Positions 62,308 to 64,000 of a stretch of DNA of 64,000 nt are shown here, one piece after another (the first letter of the stretch is position 1; each line of letters begins with the position of its first letter). The notes beneath the pieces are model-generated. The model worked only from the letters and a program-made list of their open reading frames with translations, searched no databases and was not told the origin of the DNA. Made by a program: the position numbers and the translations under genes. The DNA comes from Methanobrevibacter sp. (GTDB lineage: Archaea > Methanobacteriota > Methanobacteria > Methanobacteriales > Methanobacteriaceae): positions 1-64,000 of the forward strand of contig JAFRFD010000149.1 of assembly GCA_017434525.1 (NCBI GenBank). Direction: 5' to 3'.

Positions 62308-62730
62308 TTGATAGATAAACTTTTTAAGCAACGTACTGACAACATATTCCTACAATTCTTCAGATATATCTTTGTGGGCGGAACAGCATTTGTTGTTGAT
62401 TTCTTCTTTTTATACTTCTTTAGCGACATCTGCGGAATATATTATTTAATTTCAGGAATATTATCTTTTATAATATCAGTTTTAGTTAATTATTTAATGA
62501 GTATAAAATGGGTATTTAATCAAGACGACATCGAAAACAGAATCATGGAATTCAACCTATTCCTAATTATAAGTACAATAGGTTTAATTTTTACAGAAAT
62601 TTTATTATATGTATTTACTGATATTATAGGATTATATTATTTGATTTCTAAAATACTTGCAGCAATAATAGTATTATTTTGGAATTTTATTGCAAGAAGA
62701 GTCATGTTTTATGGAAAACAAATTATATGA
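62308..62730 (+). CDS. GtrA-family membrane protein
   Basis: 140 residues with four membrane helices. GtrA motif FFRYIFVGGTAFVVDFFFLY (about 17-36) and the late LYYLISKILAAIIVLFWNFIARR. GtrA proteins move or assist lipid-linked sugars across the membrane. TTG start at 62308, coupled to GT2 by a four-base gap with GAGTGATAAG as ribosome site. Together they form a lipid-linked sugar module. Confidence 0.85.
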   Translation: MIDKLFKQRTDNIFLQFFRYIFVGGTAFVVDFFFLYFFSDICGIYYLISGILSFIISVLVNYLMSIKWVFNQDDIENRIMEFNLFLIISTIGLIFTEILLYVFTDIIGLYYLISKILAAIIVLFWNFIARRVMFYGKQII

Positions 62731-62774
62731 GATTATCTAGAAAAATTTAAAAAAAAGAATAAAGAGAAAAATAG

Positions 62775-63053
62775 CTATAAATCTTTTAACATGTTAGCTA
62801 TATCTTCTTTTGAATAACCTAAACGTACAAAAAGACTTTTAATAGGTTCGGTTTCTGGAATTACACCTAGCTCTCTCCAACTTTTGAAATCATTTTTCAT
62901 AATTCCATTAATTAAAAGTTGAATAGTGATTAAGTCTTCACTTTTAACGGCTATAAATGCATCTTCATCTTCAAAAACATTTTCTGGATCAATTAAAGTC
63001 AAATTACCTGCTATATCTTTTTTCACTATTGCATTGTCAATTTTGTACGCCAT
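62775..63053 (-). CDS. Small hypothetical protein
   Basis: 92 residues, soluble and acidic. The second half, LLINGIMKNDFKSWRELGVI and LFVRLGYSKEDIANML, looks like a small helical domain. No family recognised. It is co-directional with iorA and iorB and starts 55 bases after iorB ends, so it may be their third transcript member; no function can be given. Confidence 0.5.
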   Translation of the reverse strand: MAYKIDNAIVKKDIAGNLTLIDPENVFEDEDAFIAVKSEDLITIQLLINGIMKNDFKSWRELGVIPETEPIKSLFVRLGYSKEDIANMLKDL

Positions 63054-63107
63054 AATACCACAACTTTTTTATCTAGTTTAAAATATATTGAAAATACTAT
63101 TTAAAAT

Positions 63108-63692
63108 TTAACCTTTGATAGATTTATATCCACTTTCAATAGCTTTTAAATTCATTTCATGGAATTTAGGTTTTAAATTATTTTTCATTGCATCGATTAC
63201 TGATTCTTTTGACAGAGGGAAATTATCATCAGCAGTAACGGCTCCCAAAAGAACCATGTTTAAAGCTAAAACACTGCCTGCCTCAATAGCCAACTCAGTT
63301 CCGTTGATTGGCAAAACATGTTTGAAGTTTTCTTTCAATACATTTGTTATATTGTCTACACTTGGATAAGGCTTATCTGTTGAAGACGGAACAATAGGAT
63401 GAGTATTGTAAACTATTTTAGTTTCTGAGTTTACCTTATCAAGTCCCCTTATTGTTTCAATTGGTTCGAAGGCAAGCAACATGTCTGCGCCCTGATTTGG
63501 AATGATTGATGAATTGAATCCGCCGATTTTTAATTCGGTAGAGACTGATCCACCTCTTTGAGACATTCCATGAATTTCACTCATCACTACATCCAAACCC
63601 TGATTCATTGCAGCTTCACCGATAATTGTAGAGGTTTTGATAATTCCTTGACCTCCTACGCCACAAATATAAATACTATAATGATTATCCAT
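63108..63692 (-). CDS. iorB: Indolepyruvate ferredoxin oxidoreductase beta subunit
   Basis: 194 residues. CoA-binding gamma-type domain of 2-oxoacid:ferredoxin oxidoreductases: ICGVGGQGIIKTSTIIGEAA (about 9-28), MSEIHGMSQRGGSVSTELKIGG (about 37-58), and the C-terminal KPKFHEMNLKAIESGY. With IorA it converts aryl pyruvates to aryl-acyl-CoA, or in methanogens the reverse. ATG at 63692 follows the iorA stop by four bases. Confidence 0.93.
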   Translation of the reverse strand: MDNHYSIYICGVGGQGIIKTSTIIGEAAMNQGLDVVMSEIHGMSQRGGSVSTELKIGGFNSSIIPNQGADMLLAFEPIETIRGLDKVNSETKIVYNTHPIVPSSTDKPYPSVDNITNVLKENFKHVLPINGTELAIEAGSVLALNMVLLGAVTADDNFPLSKESVIDAMKNNLKPKFHEMNLKAIESGYKSIKG

Positions 63693-63696
63693 TTTC

Positions 63697-64000
63697 TCAC
63701 CTACCTGCCTCTAATGCGCCATATTTACAAACTTGAATACATACATTACATCCGTCACATTGGGATTTATCTACAGTGATTTTTCCATTCATTTTTGAAA
63801 TGGCAGGACAAGCCAATTCACTTACACACTTATCACAGTTGTTACAGTTACTTTCAATAAAGTTGACTGGAGGTTTTTTGGTTAAACCTTTGATTAATGT
63901 ACAAGGTGCCTTTGAAACGATGACTGCCGCATCATCCCTTTGAAATGCCTCAACATATGTTTTTACAACCTGATCCAAATTAAATGGATTGATTACACGC
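63697..64000 (-). CDS. iorA: Indolepyruvate ferredoxin oxidoreductase alpha subunit, C-terminal part (partial)
   Basis: Only the last about 100 codons lie in the window; the gene runs off the right edge and the frame is open to base 64000 (reading VINPFNLDQVVKTYVEAF). Two 4Fe-4S clusters are present: CNNCDKCVSELACPAI and CDGCNVCIQVCKYGAL, as in complete IorA, whose TPP domains would be upstream. Stop codon 63697-63699. Coupled to iorB. Confidence 0.93.
   Translation of the reverse strand, partial: RVINPFNLDQVVKTYVEAFQRDDAAVIVSKAPCTLIKGLTKKPPVNFIESNCNNCDKCVSELACPAISKMNGKITVDKSQCDGCNVCIQVCKYGALEAGR

Overview
The window looks like an AT-rich Methanobrevibacter-type methanogen (order Methanobacteriales). 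The evidence is the archaeal 16S rRNA 5' end at the left edge, PAN, archaeal NAC and MBF1-type proteins, a pseudomurein precursor cluster, a Chlamydia-repeat adhesin-like protein, an FmdE-type protein next to molybdate transport, a F420 ligase-family protein and indolepyruvate oxidoreductase. Genes are short and closely packed. Many starts are fixed by GGTG or GGAG Shine-Dalgarno motifs, and several gene pairs overlap by 4 to 8 bases.

Layout. 1-319: 5' end of 16S rRNA on the minus strand, then about 530 AT-rich bases without a gene. 850-5411: tRNA methyltransferase, PH-domain membrane protein, PAN, MBF1-like regulator and DUF356. A well-formed C/D box guide RNA lies just behind the PAN stop codon. 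5446-11398: two envelope-type proteins, then a pseudomurein block (Mur ligase, MraY-like transferase, ATP-grasp) coupled to a hydrogenase maturation protease. 11411-20203: methyltransferase, NikR, several unknown proteins, LOG, a holin-like/phosphodiesterase fusion and HEAT-repeat proteins, with a decayed YczE-like gene. 20379-24903: a homoisocitrate dehydrogenase-like/acyl-adenylate ligase pair, a TnpB-like relic, ArgB and a QueG-like Fe-S protein. 24904-25261: an untranslated stretch with a 19-bp bulged hairpin and a small repeat cluster.

25262-36454: SAP, STAS-like and ABC1/UbiB-kinase proteins, a tandem pair of half-size membrane proteins, an IS200/IS605-type end relic, the adhesin-like protein, YhgE/Pip, MATE and an Rpn-like nuclease. 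36455-38174: overlapping tarJ and tarI homologues, implying CDP-ribitol synthesis. 38180-40806: a CofE-family ligase flanked by two paralogous methyltransferases. 40921-47451: a 34-residue basic protein, ArgJ, a translationally coupled pair of a Regnase-like RNase and a membrane GGDD nucleotidyl-cyclase-like protein, a phosphoesterase, NAC and an Fe-S aldo/keto reductase. 47663-52256: Tag glycosylase and modABC with an FmdE-like protein. 52364-57664: flavin and redox enzymes, a sodium:solute symporter with its 37-residue partner, and a TPR protein. 57894-64000: phenylacetate-CoA ligase with an ACT protein, three glycan-type genes (DUF6020-like, GT2, GtrA) and iorB/iorA, the last cut by the window edge.

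How the genes work together. The pseudomurein block, the CDP-ribitol pair, GT2/GtrA and the adhesin all build the cell surface. ModABC and FmdE fit molybdenum supply to formylmethanofuran dehydrogenase. PaaK/ACT and IorAB fit interconversion of aryl acids, aryl-CoA and aryl pyruvates. The most unusual items are the RNase/cyclase pair at 42824-45044, the C/D box RNA at 2977-3048 and the structured non-coding locus near 24965-25021.
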